Shown here: in pieces, positions 27,490 to 36,560 of the stretch
Numbering within the stretch: position 1 is the stretch's first letter
Layout of the letters: every line of letters starts with the position of its first letter
Program-made: the position numbers and the translations under genes
The notes under the pieces: model-generated
Database searches by the model: none
What the model was told of the DNA's origin: nothing
Seen by the model: only the letters and a program-made list of their open reading frames with translations
Assembly: GCF_015207375.1 (NCBI RefSeq)
Contig: NZ_JADEWY010000029.1
Span: forward strand, 1-54,440
Origin: Coleofasciculus sp. LEGE 07092
GTDB lineage: Bacteria > Cyanobacteriota > Cyanobacteriia > Cyanobacteriales > Coleofasciculaceae
Direction: 5' to 3'
DNA length: 54,440 nt

Positions 27490-27886
27490 TCTTAGTACTC
27501 ACCCGCTCCAATCGTGCTTTTTTTTAGGGCTTGCGGAACAGTGACAATATCTATGCCTTATGGACTCCAATAAAGTTTTGCTAATCACTTCCTTGAGGAT
27601 TACCACAGGGTCGTCATTTCAAGCAAAAATCAGGATAATGATTAAATGTTGCTAACTTCACGAGATAAATGCTCCCAAAAGCTACAGGATTTGGATAGAT
27701 ATTGAGGAACGGTTGCAGGAATGGCGATGCTGTACGGTGCTGAGGAGGCTTGAAACGCAACGCTGTCATAGAGAATAGGTTGAGTGATGCTAGTGATCAA
27801 GCCTCAATACCTTAGCTTTGACAGTCAACGATTAGCTTCCCAAATTATTGATATAATAGCCTATAGATCTGATTAAGAGTAGATAT
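27490..27886. other. Non-coding spacer before tRNA-Gly
   Basis: I find no gene over these 397 bases. The left part must carry the promoter of the HD-domain gene on the - strand; the right part, with A+T-rich stretches near 27850-27880, should carry the tRNA promoter. No strong repeats stand out. Confidence 0.5.
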
Positions 27887-27958
27887 GCGGGTGTAGTTCA
27901 GTGGTAGAACGTCAGCTTCCCAAGCTGAATGTCGTGGGTTCGAGTCCCATCATCCGCT
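27887..27958 (+). tRNA. tRNA-Gly (CCC)
   Basis: A 72-base cloverleaf. Acceptor GCGGGTG pairs with CATCCGC. The anticodon stem TCAGC/GCTGA encloses loop TTCCCAA, giving anticodon CCC. The T-arm has loop TTCGAGT and the discriminator is T. CCA is not encoded. The accessory region with transposase remnants and the broken restriction system begins immediately downstream, as at many tRNA integration sites. Confidence 0.92.
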
Positions 27959-27985
27959 TTGAGTTATGTACACTGACCAGCCCTT

Positions 27986-28291
27986 TCAAGGTGTCAGCTT
28001 TTTGGCTTTAGTTTGGGCTAGAATCTTAGCAGTAGAAACATGAGGGCGGTTGGCAGGACGCTGGCGTTTGAGTCGGAAGTTTGTCTTCTTTTCGAGACGT
28101 GGGTGACGTAGAAAGGCTCTCAAATTAACCAGACCCGCCAAATCCAGAAGCACCTGAGTCAACTCCATCAAACTCATCTGCTCAAAAACCTTCCATTCAC
28201 AAGGAGGAATCGCAATCATCATGCCGCGATAAGTGCCTCGAATTTCGTCAGCCAGATAATAGCAGGAAACTTCTTGTTCAACTTTCTCGCT
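27986..28291 (-). pseudogene. IS4-family-type transposase, C-terminal remnant
   Basis: About 100 codons matching the C-terminal region of cyanobacterial IS4-like transposases: RGMMIAIPPCEWKVFEQ, a Leu-rich helix, then a basic tail with HVSTAKILAQ. The N-terminal two-thirds, including the DDE active site, is missing, and upstream the frame enters unrelated GC-rich DNA. The remnant starts about 30 bases after tRNA-Gly. Confidence 0.7.
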
Positions 28292-28413
28292 GCCATAAAC
28301 GCTTCTGTTCGAGCGGTAGCTGCTGCCCCACCAGCAGGCACGACGGAGGAGGGCGCGGCGGGCAGCGGTAGCACCAAAACGCGGCAGCGCACACGCGGGC
28401 GCTGGGGAGCTAG
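28292..28413. other. GC-rich patch unlike its surroundings
   Basis: About 120 bases with far higher G+C than the flanks, rich in gcggc and gcagc strings and short inverted repeats (gctgccc/gggcagc). Frames across it encode only Ala/Arg/Pro-rich sequence, so I do not call a gene. It lies between the IS4-type remnant and the IS1634-type element and is probably foreign or repetitive DNA. Confidence 0.5.
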
Positions 28414-29183
28414 AACCCACACTCCGCACTTCAAGGTATAGTACAATAGAATACAGAAACGTCCCTGAGAATACTAAGCATAAATACTCACTTTACTGAG
28501 AGTTGATACCTTGAAATAATTAGCCAGTTACCTGGGACTATTTAAAAGAGAGATTAACATTGTCTAAATCAAGAACGATAGAAGTCAAAAACTTAGACCA
28601 TTTAGGAATTATAGCTGGATTAATTGATGAAATAGGAATAGTTGATATCATCAATGAAAAATTAGGAATAGACAAGCGAGAAAAAATCTCATCGCTTTAT
28701 AAAATTAAAGCCAAACCCGAAAGACAGGAGCAAGAAATTACTGCCAGAGAAAAACAAGCAGGAAGATTTATCCTAGCGACGAACGTTCTCGAACAAGAAG
28801 TTCGGAATTCAGCCGAAATCCTTTTAAATTACAAAAATCAACAATCTTGTGAAGGAGGATTTAGATTTTTGAAAGACACAGATAGTTAACTTGACGGACG
28901 AACGTCAATTTATTTTGAACTTCTTGCCATCTTCTTGTCAAAAATATTATCTGTGATTTTTTTTGACTCACATTCGTGGCAATTGGGGGGTTTTTGGATA
29001 ATGGATAAATCCGTGTCAGGAGAGTAGATACTCTTCAATTTCTGCTGCTTAAAAAAGCTCATAAGAATCTCCCAAACAATTACGGTTTCCTGAAAAGATA
29101 TTCAAGTGTTTAATTTTTCAGACTTTTTCCCTTGATTGGATATGTAGCTTCTTGTACTTCAAGCTGAAGTGCGGAGTCTGGGT
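28414..29183 (+). mobile_element. Internally deleted IS1634-type insertion element
   Basis: A 770-bp element whose ends are 20-bp inverted repeats with one mismatch: 28414-28433 and, reversed, 29164-29183 (both read aaccca-actccgcacttca, with c or g at base 7). Its transposase is reduced to 109 codons. The right end runs directly into an hsdR fragment, so the element inserted in or beside a restriction gene. No target-site duplication is evident, so one junction has probably rearranged. Confidence 0.65.
28560..28889 (+). pseudogene. IS1634-family transposase with a large internal deletion
   Basis: A 109-aa frame fusing the N-terminus of IS1634-type transposases (IEVKNLDHLGIIAGLIDEIG) to their C-terminal region (GRFILATNVL, then LNYKNQQSCEGGFRFLKD). 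Intact relatives are several hundred residues long, so most of the catalytic domain is lost. The in-frame joint leaves the ORF open but it cannot be a working transposase. It begins at TTG 28560. Confidence 0.7.
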
Positions 29184-29335
29184 TTTATCTCCAAAGGCAG
29201 AGGCTTTGGAGAGTTCGGTAACGGCTTTGAGATAGCGTTGTTTACCGTCTTCTAACTCTAAAATATGGTTGACGGCGGCGGGGATAACCGAGAGACGTTC
29301 ACCGGGAGTGCCGTTGAAGAATTTGGAATAGCTGT
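29184..29335 (-). pseudogene. Isolated internal fragment of a type I restriction HsdR gene
   Basis: About 50 codons matching the HsdR region after the helicase motifs: [18 protein letters not shown], followed by ILELEDGKQRYLKAVTELSK. This is exactly the segment missing from the larger hsdR pseudogene at 30529-33267. The first 31 bases of shared sequence (29297-29327) are identical to 31020-31050. The fragment ends where the IS1634-type element begins. Confidence 0.75.
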
Positions 29336-29417
29336 AAAACATGATAACATTATGGGCGATGGCTTCTAGAAGCCAACACCAAAATTTTGTCTCTCCTTTC
29401 AGTAAACTCAAAATTAG

Positions 29418-30344
29418 ATGAAATTTAACCATCAATTGTCTGCCTTACTTGCTGGTACTGCCATCACTAGTGCAATTGTTATTACTTTACCCCCAAATGC
29501 TCAAGCCCTAACTGGCACCCAAGTCAATGAAGTAGCGCGTGCTGTGACTGTGTTAATTGTAGGACAACAAGGCAACGCCCAAGGACATGGTTCTGGTGTA
29601 ATTATTGCCAAGGATGGCAATACCTACTATGCATTAACCAATGTGCATGTAATGTATGGTTTGGATAAAGCTTTACTTGTTGCCCCCGACAAAGAAGTTT
29701 ACGAAATACCTCTTAATAAAGTTAAATTTTTACCCGATGTTGATTTAGCTTTAGTGGAATTCACTAGCGACAAAAATTACCAGGTTGCTACCTTGGCAAA
29801 CTCTGAACTTAGCAGTGAAGGTCAAGATGTTTTCGTTTCCGGTTGGCCTGCGGCTGGACACAGTGGAGAAGTTATTCGTCAATTTACCGATGGTCGTATT
29901 TCCGGGTTTTTAACGAAACCAGTAGATGGCTACCAAATGATTTACACTAATGTAACTCGTCGAGGCATGAGTGGAGGGCCTGTCTTTGATGCTGGTGGTC
30001 GCGTCATTGCTATTCATGGTCGAGGTGATTATGAAGATCCCAGACAGCTTGCTGGTTCTGAGGGAATGAGTCCGGAGGCAGCAGTTAGAGTTGCCAGTCT
30101 AATTAAACCTGGTTTTAATTATGCTATTCCCATCAACACCTATTTACAACTTGCCCCTCAAGCTGGCATTTTTCTAGGTGTAAAAGTGGAGAATTCCCCA
30201 GCACCAGAATTGGGGGCACCTTATCAAGCGAGTGGTAAACCCGACTCCCGCGATAAAATTGACGACATCAACAATACCTTAAACACGGTGAATCGGGCAC
30301 TTGATACTGTTGACAGAATTCGCCGTATTCGTCTTCCTTTTTAA
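29418..30344 (+). CDS. Secreted trypsin-like serine protease
   Basis: A 308-aa protein with a signal peptide (hydrophobic residues 8-24, cleavage after NAQA near residue 30) and a chymotrypsin-fold protease domain. The catalytic triad is complete: His77 in TNVHVM, Asp109 in PDVDLALVEF and Ser185 in RGMSGGPVF. The C-terminal 60 residues are a helical, Asp/Asn-rich tail without a PDZ or TPR domain, unlike Deg proteases. It is an intact gene between restriction-system fragments, followed by a strong terminator, and probably acts in the periplasm or outside the cell. Confidence 0.85.
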   Translation: MKFNHQLSALLAGTAITSAIVITLPPNAQALTGTQVNEVARAVTVLIVGQQGNAQGHGSGVIIAKDGNTYYALTNVHVMYGLDKALLVAPDKEVYEIPLNKVKFLPDVDLALVEFTSDKNYQVATLANSELSSEGQDVFVSGWPAAGHSGEVIRQFTDGRISGFLTKPVDGYQMIYTNVTRRGMSGGPVFDAGGRVIAIHGRGDYEDPRQLAGSEGMSPEAAVRVASLIKPGFNYAIPINTYLQLAPQAGIFLGVKVENSPAPELGAPYQASGKPDSRDKIDDINNTLNTVNRALDTVDRIRRIRLPF

Positions 30345-30381
30345 GGTGTTGCTAGCGTCTTTCCTCGCTTGAGTTGAGGGG

Positions 30382-30408
30382 TTCCGGGGGCGCTTGTCGC
30401 CCCCGGAA
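30382..30408 (+). terminator. Strong hairpin after the protease gene
   Basis: An 11-bp GC-rich perfect stem, ttccgggggcg with cgcccccggaa, around a 5-base loop, followed by ttta. It lies 38 bases after the protease stop codon and fits an intrinsic terminator, though the U-tract is short. Confidence 0.75.
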
Positions 30409-30528
30409 TTTACACACTCAGAAACTGACAGGCGATCGCTTGCATTTTCTGGCAGAATTTTAAGTGCAGCTGGGATATTGGGTCAAACTCCGACGGAATC
30501 AACGATGAATGTGTCGATATTTTCTCCC

Positions 30529-33267
30529 TTAAGCTGCCCAATCTTTACACAGTAATTCGGCTTGTTGCAGTACCGTTACGGTTGCCTTTTCCTGTTTATC
30601 GGGGGGATAGCCATACTTGCGTAACAGTCGTTTTACAATGGTTCGCAGTTTTGCTCTGACGCTTTCTTTTACCGTCCAGTCTATTGTGACATTACGCCGC
30701 ACGGCTTGCACGAGTTCGCGGGCGATAGCTTTTAATGTTTCATCCCCCAACACCTGCACCGCACTATCATTAACCTCCAGTGCGTCGTAGAATGCCACTT
30801 CATCTTCCGTTAATCCCAAATTTTCGCCCCGGCTCTGGGCTTGGGGGATTTCTTTTGCCAGTTCAATTAGTTCTGTGAGAACTTGGGCGGTTTCAATGGA
30901 GCGGTTTTGATACCGTTTAATGGTATCCTCCAGTATGGCAGCGAAGGAGCGAGACTGGACTAAGTTTTTACGCGATCGCATTTTTATCTCATCCTTAATT
31001 AGTTTCCGCAGCACCTCTAGTTCACCGGGAGTGCCGTTGAAGAATTTGGAGTAGTTGAAGCTGCCGTACATGGCTTTGACGACTTCGTATTTCTCTTGCA
31101 AAATAGCTAAAGCTGCATCGGTGGGGATGCCTGTATTGTTTCTATCGCCTTCGGTGTAGTATTGTAGGGCTTGTTTGAGTTGGTCAGCGATGCCCAGGTA
31201 ATCGACGACTAAGCCACCGGGTTTGTCTTTGAAGACGCGGTTAACTCTGGCGATTGCCTGCATTAAACCATGTCCGCGCATGGGTTTATCAATATACATG
31301 GTGTGCAAACTGGGGGCATCAAATCCAGTTAGCCACATATCCCGGACGATAACTAATTTCAGGGTATCATCGGCGTTTTTGAAGCGTTTGGCAAGGTCTT
31401 TGCGGCGCTTTTTACTGCGGATGTGGGGTGGTAGTTTGGCGTCATCGGCGGCGGAACCGGTAATTACGACTTTGATTGTGCCTTTGTCGTCGTCGTCGTG
31501 GTGCCATGAGGGGCGAAGTTGGATAATAGAGTTGTAGAGTTCAGCGCAGATATCCCGACTCATGCCAACTATCATGGCTTTCCCTTGGATGCTGGCTTGG
31601 CGGTTCTCGAAGTGAGAGACAATATCGTTAGCCACTTGATTGATGCGGGGTTCTGCACCAACTAGGGCTTTGAGTCTTGCCCATTTACTTTTTAATTGGT
31701 CTTTGGTAGTCTGTTATTCGTCTTCGGTGAGTTCTTCAAATTCGGGGTCAATGTGGGGACGTTCGGATTCGTTTAAATCGAGTTTGGCGATTCGGGCTTC
31801 GTAGTAGATGCGGACGGTGGCTTCATCTTCGACTGCCCGTTGGATATCGTAAATATCGATATAATCGCCAAACACTGCTTTTGTGCTTTTATCGCCGAGT
31901 TCGATAGGGGTTCCGGTAAAGCCGATGAAGGAGGCATTGGGGAGGGCATCTCTGAGGTGTTTGGCGAAACCGTAGGAAATATAGGCTTCCTCTGTCTTTT
32001 TGTCTTGCTTAACATGGGCTTCGAGTTCGTATTGGGAACGGTGGGCTTCGTCGGCGATAAATATAATGTTACGACGGGGGGAGAGTTGGGGGTATTGTTT
32101 GCCTTTTTCTGGGGCAAATTTCTGAATGGTGGTGAAGATAACGCCACCGGATGCCACTTGTAGTAATTCTTGGAGGTTGTCGCGGTTTTCGGCTTGTTGT
32201 GGGGTTTGGCGGAGTAAGTCGGAACAGGTGGAAAAGGTGTTAAACAGTTGGTCGTCTAAGTCGTTTCTATCGGTGAGAATGACTAAGGTGGGGTTTTCCG
32301 TGTCCGGATGTTGGATAATTTTTCCGGCATAGAATGCCATGGTGAGGCTTTTTCCGCTGCCTTGGGTGTGCCAGATAACGCCAACTTTTCTATCACCGCC
32401 TGGGTTAGTGGCGGTAACGGTATTATGGATGGCTTTATTGACGGCATGGAATTAGTGGTAGCCTGCCATCTTTTTGGTGATTTTTTCGCCGTCTACTTCA
32501 AAGACGATGAAGTTTTTGATTAAATCCAGGAGGCGGTGTGGGGTAAAGATGCCTTTGATGATGATTTCGAGTTCGGCGCTGCCTTTGGGGGCAATGGTTT
32601 CTCCATCAATGGTGCGCCAAGGCATGAACCATTCCCAATCGGCGGTGAGGGTGCCGACTCTGGCATAGGTGCCGTCGGATACGATGAGGAGTTCGTTATA
32701 GGAAAATAAGCTGGGGATGTCGTTTTTATAGGTTTGCAGTTGGTTAAATGCGCCTTTAATTGTGGCGTTTTCGTCGGTGGGGTTTTTGAGTTCGATGACT
32801 GCTATGGGTAAGCCGTTGATGAAGATGACGACATCGGGGCGGCGGTTATTTTTATTTTCGATAACGGTAAGTTGATTGACGGCTAACCAGTCGTTGTTGT
32901 CGGGGTTGGTAAAGTCAATGAGCCAGACTTTATCGTAGATGGTGCGATTTTCGGCTTGATATTCGACATCAACGCCATCGGTGAGGAGTTTGTGGAAGCG
33001 GCGGTTGTTTTCAAAGAGGTTGGGGGTATCGGTGCGGGTAACTTTTTTAATCGCGTCTTCGATAGCGTCGGGGGGGATATTGGGGTTGATAATTGTTAAG
33101 GAAGAACGGAGGCGGTTAGTTAGGATGACATCGCTGTAGGTTTGGCGTTCCGAGTTGGGGGAGTCGGGGGCAATTTCAGAGGCGTGAATAGGAGTGTAAC
33201 CTAAGCTTTCTAGCCATTCGATGGTGGCTTCTTCGACAACGGATTCAGTAAAACAAGCGCTAGGCAT
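30529..33267 (-). pseudogene. hsdR: Type I restriction enzyme R subunit, broken
   Basis: One 913-codon frame encoding the DNA-translocating nuclease subunit, interrupted by in-frame TAA codons at 32452-32454 (after KKMAGYH) and 31714-31716 (after FEELTEDE). Between and after the stops homology continues without frameshift. The N-terminal nuclease domain shows RPDVVIF and IELKNP. Walker A TQGSGKS lies just after the first stop, DEAH appears as ADEAHR, and the C-terminus [12 protein letters not shown] is normal. About 100 residues are missing after FFNGTPGE, near 31020. It is probably inactive unless the stops are suppressed or sequencing errors. Confidence 0.88.
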
Positions 33268-33279
33268 AATAATTAATTT

Positions 33280-34047
33280 TTAGCTGACTAGCATTTCTTT
33301 AAATTCCTGTCGCCTCGACCAATAGGCGAGGTCAGACACTTCTTCTAAAAGACGAATATTTTCAGAACTCCATACATCAAAGCTATCGTCAAACAATGAG
33401 ATGAATTGCGAACTATTTCCATTTTCTTTTAAATAGCTGAGGTCAGACCAAGCCGTAAAAACATTATCAGCTCGACTATTAGCTGCTGCTCTACTTCCTG
33501 TACTAAGTACATCTATTAACGCATTATGTCGAGCATGTTGAGTATAAAAATCTACTTTTCGAGAACGACCGGAGCGACCCTTAAATTTTTTGTTTTGTTC
33601 AAAAGGTATCTTTGATTCTTTTAAAAATTCTGCTACTTCCTCGATAATTGACTCAAAAGCTCTTGTTTTAAAGGTAAACCAAATATCAGAAACTCTAAAT
33701 GCTGCTTGAGATAAGCGTATGACCGCAGAGGCTAAATTTTCTTCTTTTTTTATCCGAAGTATGAGCATTCCACGGTATCGCTCGACTCCATGAGTTAAAA
33801 GGGTATCTTGAATAAGAATTTCTTGCTTTTCGGAACGCTTTGGAGATATAGTTTGCATTCGCAACCAGCGCAGGGTTTCACCCAGGTCTGTTAGTACATA
33901 CTGTCCGTCTTTCTCTTTTAAAAAGACATCGATTACGTCACCGTCTGGGTAGAGGTAGGGGGTACGGATGCGGATAAAGTCGTTGACAGTAGAACAGGTA
34001 AACAACTCTCCGATGGTTTTAGCAATTTCTTGGCAAATGGTAGACAT
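33280..34047 (-). CDS. DUF1828/DUF1829-type protein
   Basis: A 255-aa protein whose N-terminal half (about 20-110) resembles DUF1828, with RTPYLYPDGDVIDVFL and VLTDLGETLRWL. The C-terminal half (about 130-250) resembles DUF1829. No biochemical function is established that I can cite. Its ATG overlaps the stop of the upstream gene (TGATG), showing translational coupling, and hsdR starts 12 bases downstream, so it belonged to the restriction operon. It appears intact. A role in defence or as half of a toxin-antitoxin-like pair is inference. Confidence 0.7.
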   Translation of the reverse strand: MSTICQEIAKTIGELFTCSTVNDFIRIRTPYLYPDGDVIDVFLKEKDGQYVLTDLGETLRWLRMQTISPKRSEKQEILIQDTLLTHGVERYRGMLILRIKKEENLASAVIRLSQAAFRVSDIWFTFKTRAFESIIEEVAEFLKESKIPFEQNKKFKGRSGRSRKVDFYTQHARHNALIDVLSTGSRAAANSRADNVFTAWSDLSYLKENGNSSQFISLFDDSFDVWSSENIRLLEEVSDLAYWSRRQEFKEMLVS

Positions 34048-34502
34048 CAGAGGAACAGATCCAACTGTAACGGTGGTGGTTCTTGCATAATTCCATTATG
34101 GGTGATTCTTGACTCCAGACAAAACTGCTGCCATATTGTGACTGGCTCAGTGATTGGAGCTGTTATATCGGGTGGAACATAGGCTTTTTTATCTCGATAC
34201 AGTTCGTCCCAGCGATGTTTGTGTTTTTCTCCTACTTGTTCGCCATCGGGATTTCTATGGTCTTGTCCTAAGTCCAAGCCATAAATCCTACCAGCAGCAC
34301 GATGAATGATTACATAGCTAAGCTTTTGAGCAAGCTCATTGTAGCTTCCTTTAATAAAGATTGGATAACCAGCATCTGAAACTACCTCAACACGAAATTC
34401 TACAGCAGGAGAATGGTCTTCATCATCAAGCCATCTGATATCTCCTTCTATACGTTTATTGGTATCAGTTATGAGTTCCTCAAATTCATCTTGAGATAAC
34501 AT
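34047..34502 (-). CDS. Small conserved protein coupled to the DUF1828-type gene
   Basis: A 151-aa acidic protein resembling the DUF6978-type partners of DUF1828 genes, but I am not certain of the family. It has no signal peptide or membrane helix. A central GRIYGLDLGQDHRNPDG stretch contains conserved-looking Asp, His and Gly residues. Its stop overlaps the next start (TGATG), so the two are made together. It appears intact. Confidence 0.6.
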   Translation of the reverse strand: MLSQDEFEELITDTNKRIEGDIRWLDDEDHSPAVEFRVEVVSDAGYPIFIKGSYNELAQKLSYVIIHRAAGRIYGLDLGQDHRNPDGEQVGEKHKHRWDELYRDKKAYVPPDITAPITEPVTIWQQFCLESRITHNGIMQEPPPLQLDLFL

Positions 34503-34546
34503 AAGGAATGGCTACAGAATAGTAGATAGTTTACTAATATCATTGT

Positions 34547-35086
34547 TTAGTTTTTCCATGTTGCATCTAAGGTAAAGTTATGGGAGTTCTTGAGGAGTAA
34601 AGTGTTATTTTCTTTGATTAAGTCGCCCGTGCAGTATATAGGAATGCGTTCTTGATAAGCTTTGATAGCCAGAATATAGTCACGTCCAGTTAATTCGGTC
34701 TGAATTTTGCACAGTTGATCCGTGACAGCTCCAAAAATTGTAATTTGACCACTTAATTCTGTCGTTTTGGGAGTTTGAATTTGCATTACTACTCCCTGAA
34801 CAGTTACGGCGGTTGCTGTTGCGTTTAATAATTTGCTTGTTTCTTGACCCGTAATGGTCGCGTAAAGGACAACTGGATCGAGGTCGGCTTCATTTTCCCA
34901 TTGAATAGTTCCTAAATCAGGATTTACTTGGACTTTTGCAAAGTAGTCTGGGTCTTGTAAGGGAGTAAATATCCCTGTAAATTCTATAATTTTGCTAATG
35001 TCAACGATGCCCTCAATGCCATCATCAAATCGTAGACGGAGTTTATATCCTTCTAAGGGTTGGACATCGATAATATCTTTTAGCAT
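34547..35086 (-). CDS. DUF2442 protein with a C-terminal extension
   Basis: A 179-aa protein. Residues 1-80 are a DUF2442 domain (VQPLEGYKLRLRFDDG, then a GTIQWENEADLDP motif near 67-79). The rest, about 95 residues, is an extra beta-rich segment I cannot name. DUF2442 genes typically pair with DUF4160 genes in arrangements proposed to be toxin-antitoxin-like; here DUF4160 is three bases upstream. Its function is untested. Confidence 0.75.
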   Translation of the reverse strand: MLKDIIDVQPLEGYKLRLRFDDGIEGIVDISKIIEFTGIFTPLQDPDYFAKVQVNPDLGTIQWENEADLDPVVLYATITGQETSKLLNATATAVTVQGVVMQIQTPKTTELSGQITIFGAVTDQLCKIQTELTGRDYILAIKAYQERIPIYCTGDLIKENNTLLLKNSHNFTLDATWKN

Positions 35087-35089
35087 GGC

Positions 35090-35350
35090 TTACTCTAAAG
35101 GAATAATTTTGTTTAAAGGTTGATTATTTTGGGCTAGTTCCCAGTTTTCCATTAGTTCGGTTTGATGTAGAGTTGCCCACTCAGTCACGATTTTATTAGC
35201 TTTCGAGGTTAGCTCTCCGGCTATGATTTCAAGGGTATTGATACTGATAAGGGCTTTTTGTTGGTTATAGCGGACGTGAAAATGTGGGGGGAAGTGGTCG
35301 TTATAATACATGGTAATGATGATGCCGAAAAAACGGCTGATTTCTGGCAT
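35090..35350 (-). CDS. DUF4160 protein
   Basis: An 86-aa protein with the DUF4160 hallmarks: ISRFFGIIITMYYNDH at the N-terminus, PPHFHVRY in the middle and a C-terminal WATLHQTELMENW helix. Only three bases separate it from the DUF2442 gene downstream, the usual pair. Full length, no damage seen. Confidence 0.85.
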   Translation of the reverse strand: MPEISRFFGIIITMYYNDHFPPHFHVRYNQQKALISINTLEIIAGELTSKANKIVTEWATLHQTELMENWELAQNNQPLNKIIPLE

Positions 35351-35438
35351 TAAATTACCTCGTTAACTGCCTCATCTTTCTATCTCCAAAATAAAATCAA
35401 CTGGATTAAGGGTTTTTAGAAGTAATCATTGACAAAGT

Positions 35439-35660
35439 TTAGGCTTCTACTTTGGGTCTTTCTCTAATCGGTTGATGATATAAAACCATTAATTGATTGT
35501 CTGTTAAAGTTTCTATGGCATAGGCGCGACCTGTTAAATCGCTGAATTCAATTTCAAAGGCTCCTGGTTCGTATTCTTCTACAATTGTTCCAACTTGACC
35601 GCGATATAAACCTAGTTCTGGTAAATCTTCTAACAGAGCGACAACATCTAATAGTTTCAT
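35439..35660 (-). CDS. DUF4926 protein
   Basis: A 73-aa protein of the DUF4926 type: start MKLLDVVALLEDLPE, the YRGQVGTIVE turn and an EIEFSDLTGRAYA strand segment, predicted as a small beta-barrel. It follows the DUF6883 gene after 17 bases, the common pairing of these families. Intact. Confidence 0.8.
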   Translation of the reverse strand: MKLLDVVALLEDLPELGLYRGQVGTIVEEYEPGAFEIEFSDLTGRAYAIETLTDNQLMVLYHQPIRERPKVEA

Positions 35661-35677
35661 CAGCTAATACCTCTTAA

Positions 35678-36010
35678 TTAAAGAACGTAACACGTTATGA
35701 GACGGGGGAAGTCTTCGTTATTTCTAATTATCCAGACGCTATGAATAATTGCCTGTTTGTCACCGCGAGTCATGGGAAAGTCGATGATGTATTTTTGACC
35801 GTAGGGATTGCGTTTATCAGGAATAGCATCATGGGCTTGAAGGGCTTGTAAAAGGGCGGCTTCGAGTTCTTCAATATCGTCTGAATCTAGGTCTAAGGCA
35901 GATTTGAATACTCGTGCTTTATGTTGTCCATCGGGATGTTTTGGGTTGAGGCAATAACCTGCTAGTTTTTGGCTGTCAATGATGGCGCGTTCTGGATTAG
36001 GCAGTTTCAT
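35678..36010 (-). CDS. DUF6883 protein
   Basis: A 110-aa protein starting MKLPNPERAIIDSQKLAGYC and containing LNPKHPDGQHKARVFKSAL, typical of DUF6883. ATG 36010 has a GAGGAGGT ribosome-binding site. That site lies inside the last codons of the hsdS remnant, whose TGA overlaps this ATG as ATGA. The gene was therefore translationally coupled to hsdS. It pairs with the DUF4926 gene downstream. The function is unknown; a toxin-antitoxin-like role is only an inference from the pairing. Confidence 0.8.
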   Translation of the reverse strand: MKLPNPERAIIDSQKLAGYCLNPKHPDGQHKARVFKSALDLDSDDIEELEAALLQALQAHDAIPDKRNPYGQKYIIDFPMTRGDKQAIIHSVWIIRNNEDFPRLITCYVL

Positions 36011-36078
36011 GTTACCTCCTCTACTACTTTCTCGGCTTCTTTGACTCGGATTTCGCCTGATAGGAGTTTGGGGAGTAG
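36007..36078 (-). pseudogene. hsdS: Type I specificity subunit HsdS, C-terminal remnant
   Basis: Twenty-three codons read LLPKLLSGEIRVKEAEKVV..., the C-terminus typical of HsdS, with TGA overlapping the DUF6883 start. The matching N-terminal part is at 36690-37619, so the gene was split and most of its second target-recognition domain replaced. Confidence 0.75.
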
Positions 36079-36560
36079 GGGGCGATTTCAAAGGCGTTGA
36101 GGGGGGTGTAGTTGAGGGTTTCTAGCCAGTCGAGGGTGGCTTGTTCGACAATGGATTTATTCCAATTTTCAATTATGGAACGCCTATAATGTTCCTCGGA
36201 GATATCTATACATTTTTCTATTAATTTTTCAGGCAGGATAATTTCACCGCCTTTTTGAGGTTTAAAGCCCCATAAGCCAAAAACTAAAGAAATTATTAGA
36301 GCAAGATAACTAAAAATCTTTAATAACAAACAGAGCTTACAACTCAGAGAGATATCGGTATTGGGAAAATCAATAATAAAAGATTTGTCAGGTAAGCTTG
36401 ATGAAAAGCGGATAAGAACCGCATCAAACCCAATGACTGTCCCCAGCTTGGTATTTAGGATATTGCTACTGTCGCGTATATTTTTTAATGCATTCTCCGC
36501 ATATTCGTAAATTAGGTTTATATTTGAAGTATGTTTATCAATACTCAAAGGAGCCTCCAT
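36076..36560 (-). CDS. Two-helix membrane protein fused to an HsdR N-terminal fragment
   Basis: The open frame runs 36024-36560. Its first 130 residues look like a small membrane protein: an N-terminal helix, a TKLGTVIGFDAVLIRF hydrophobic segment (residues 43-58) and a second segment with LALIISLVFGLWGF (about 93-107). This organisation recalls 2TM or SLATT-like effectors, but the family is not assigned. From about residue 137 it reads IVEQATLDWLETLNYTP, a diverged copy of the HsdR N-terminus, then runs out of frame into the hsdS remnant. The native C-terminus is therefore lost or replaced. ATG 36560 overlaps the opposite-strand ATG 36559. Confidence 0.5.

Noticed and set aside
28219..28446. 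Ala-rich frame in the GC-rich patch
   Set aside because: Its open length comes from high G+C lacking stop codons; no family resemblance.
33280..36010. Calling the small pairs established toxin-antitoxin systems
   Set aside because: The families and spacing suggest it, but no functional evidence is visible in sequence, so I kept descriptive names.
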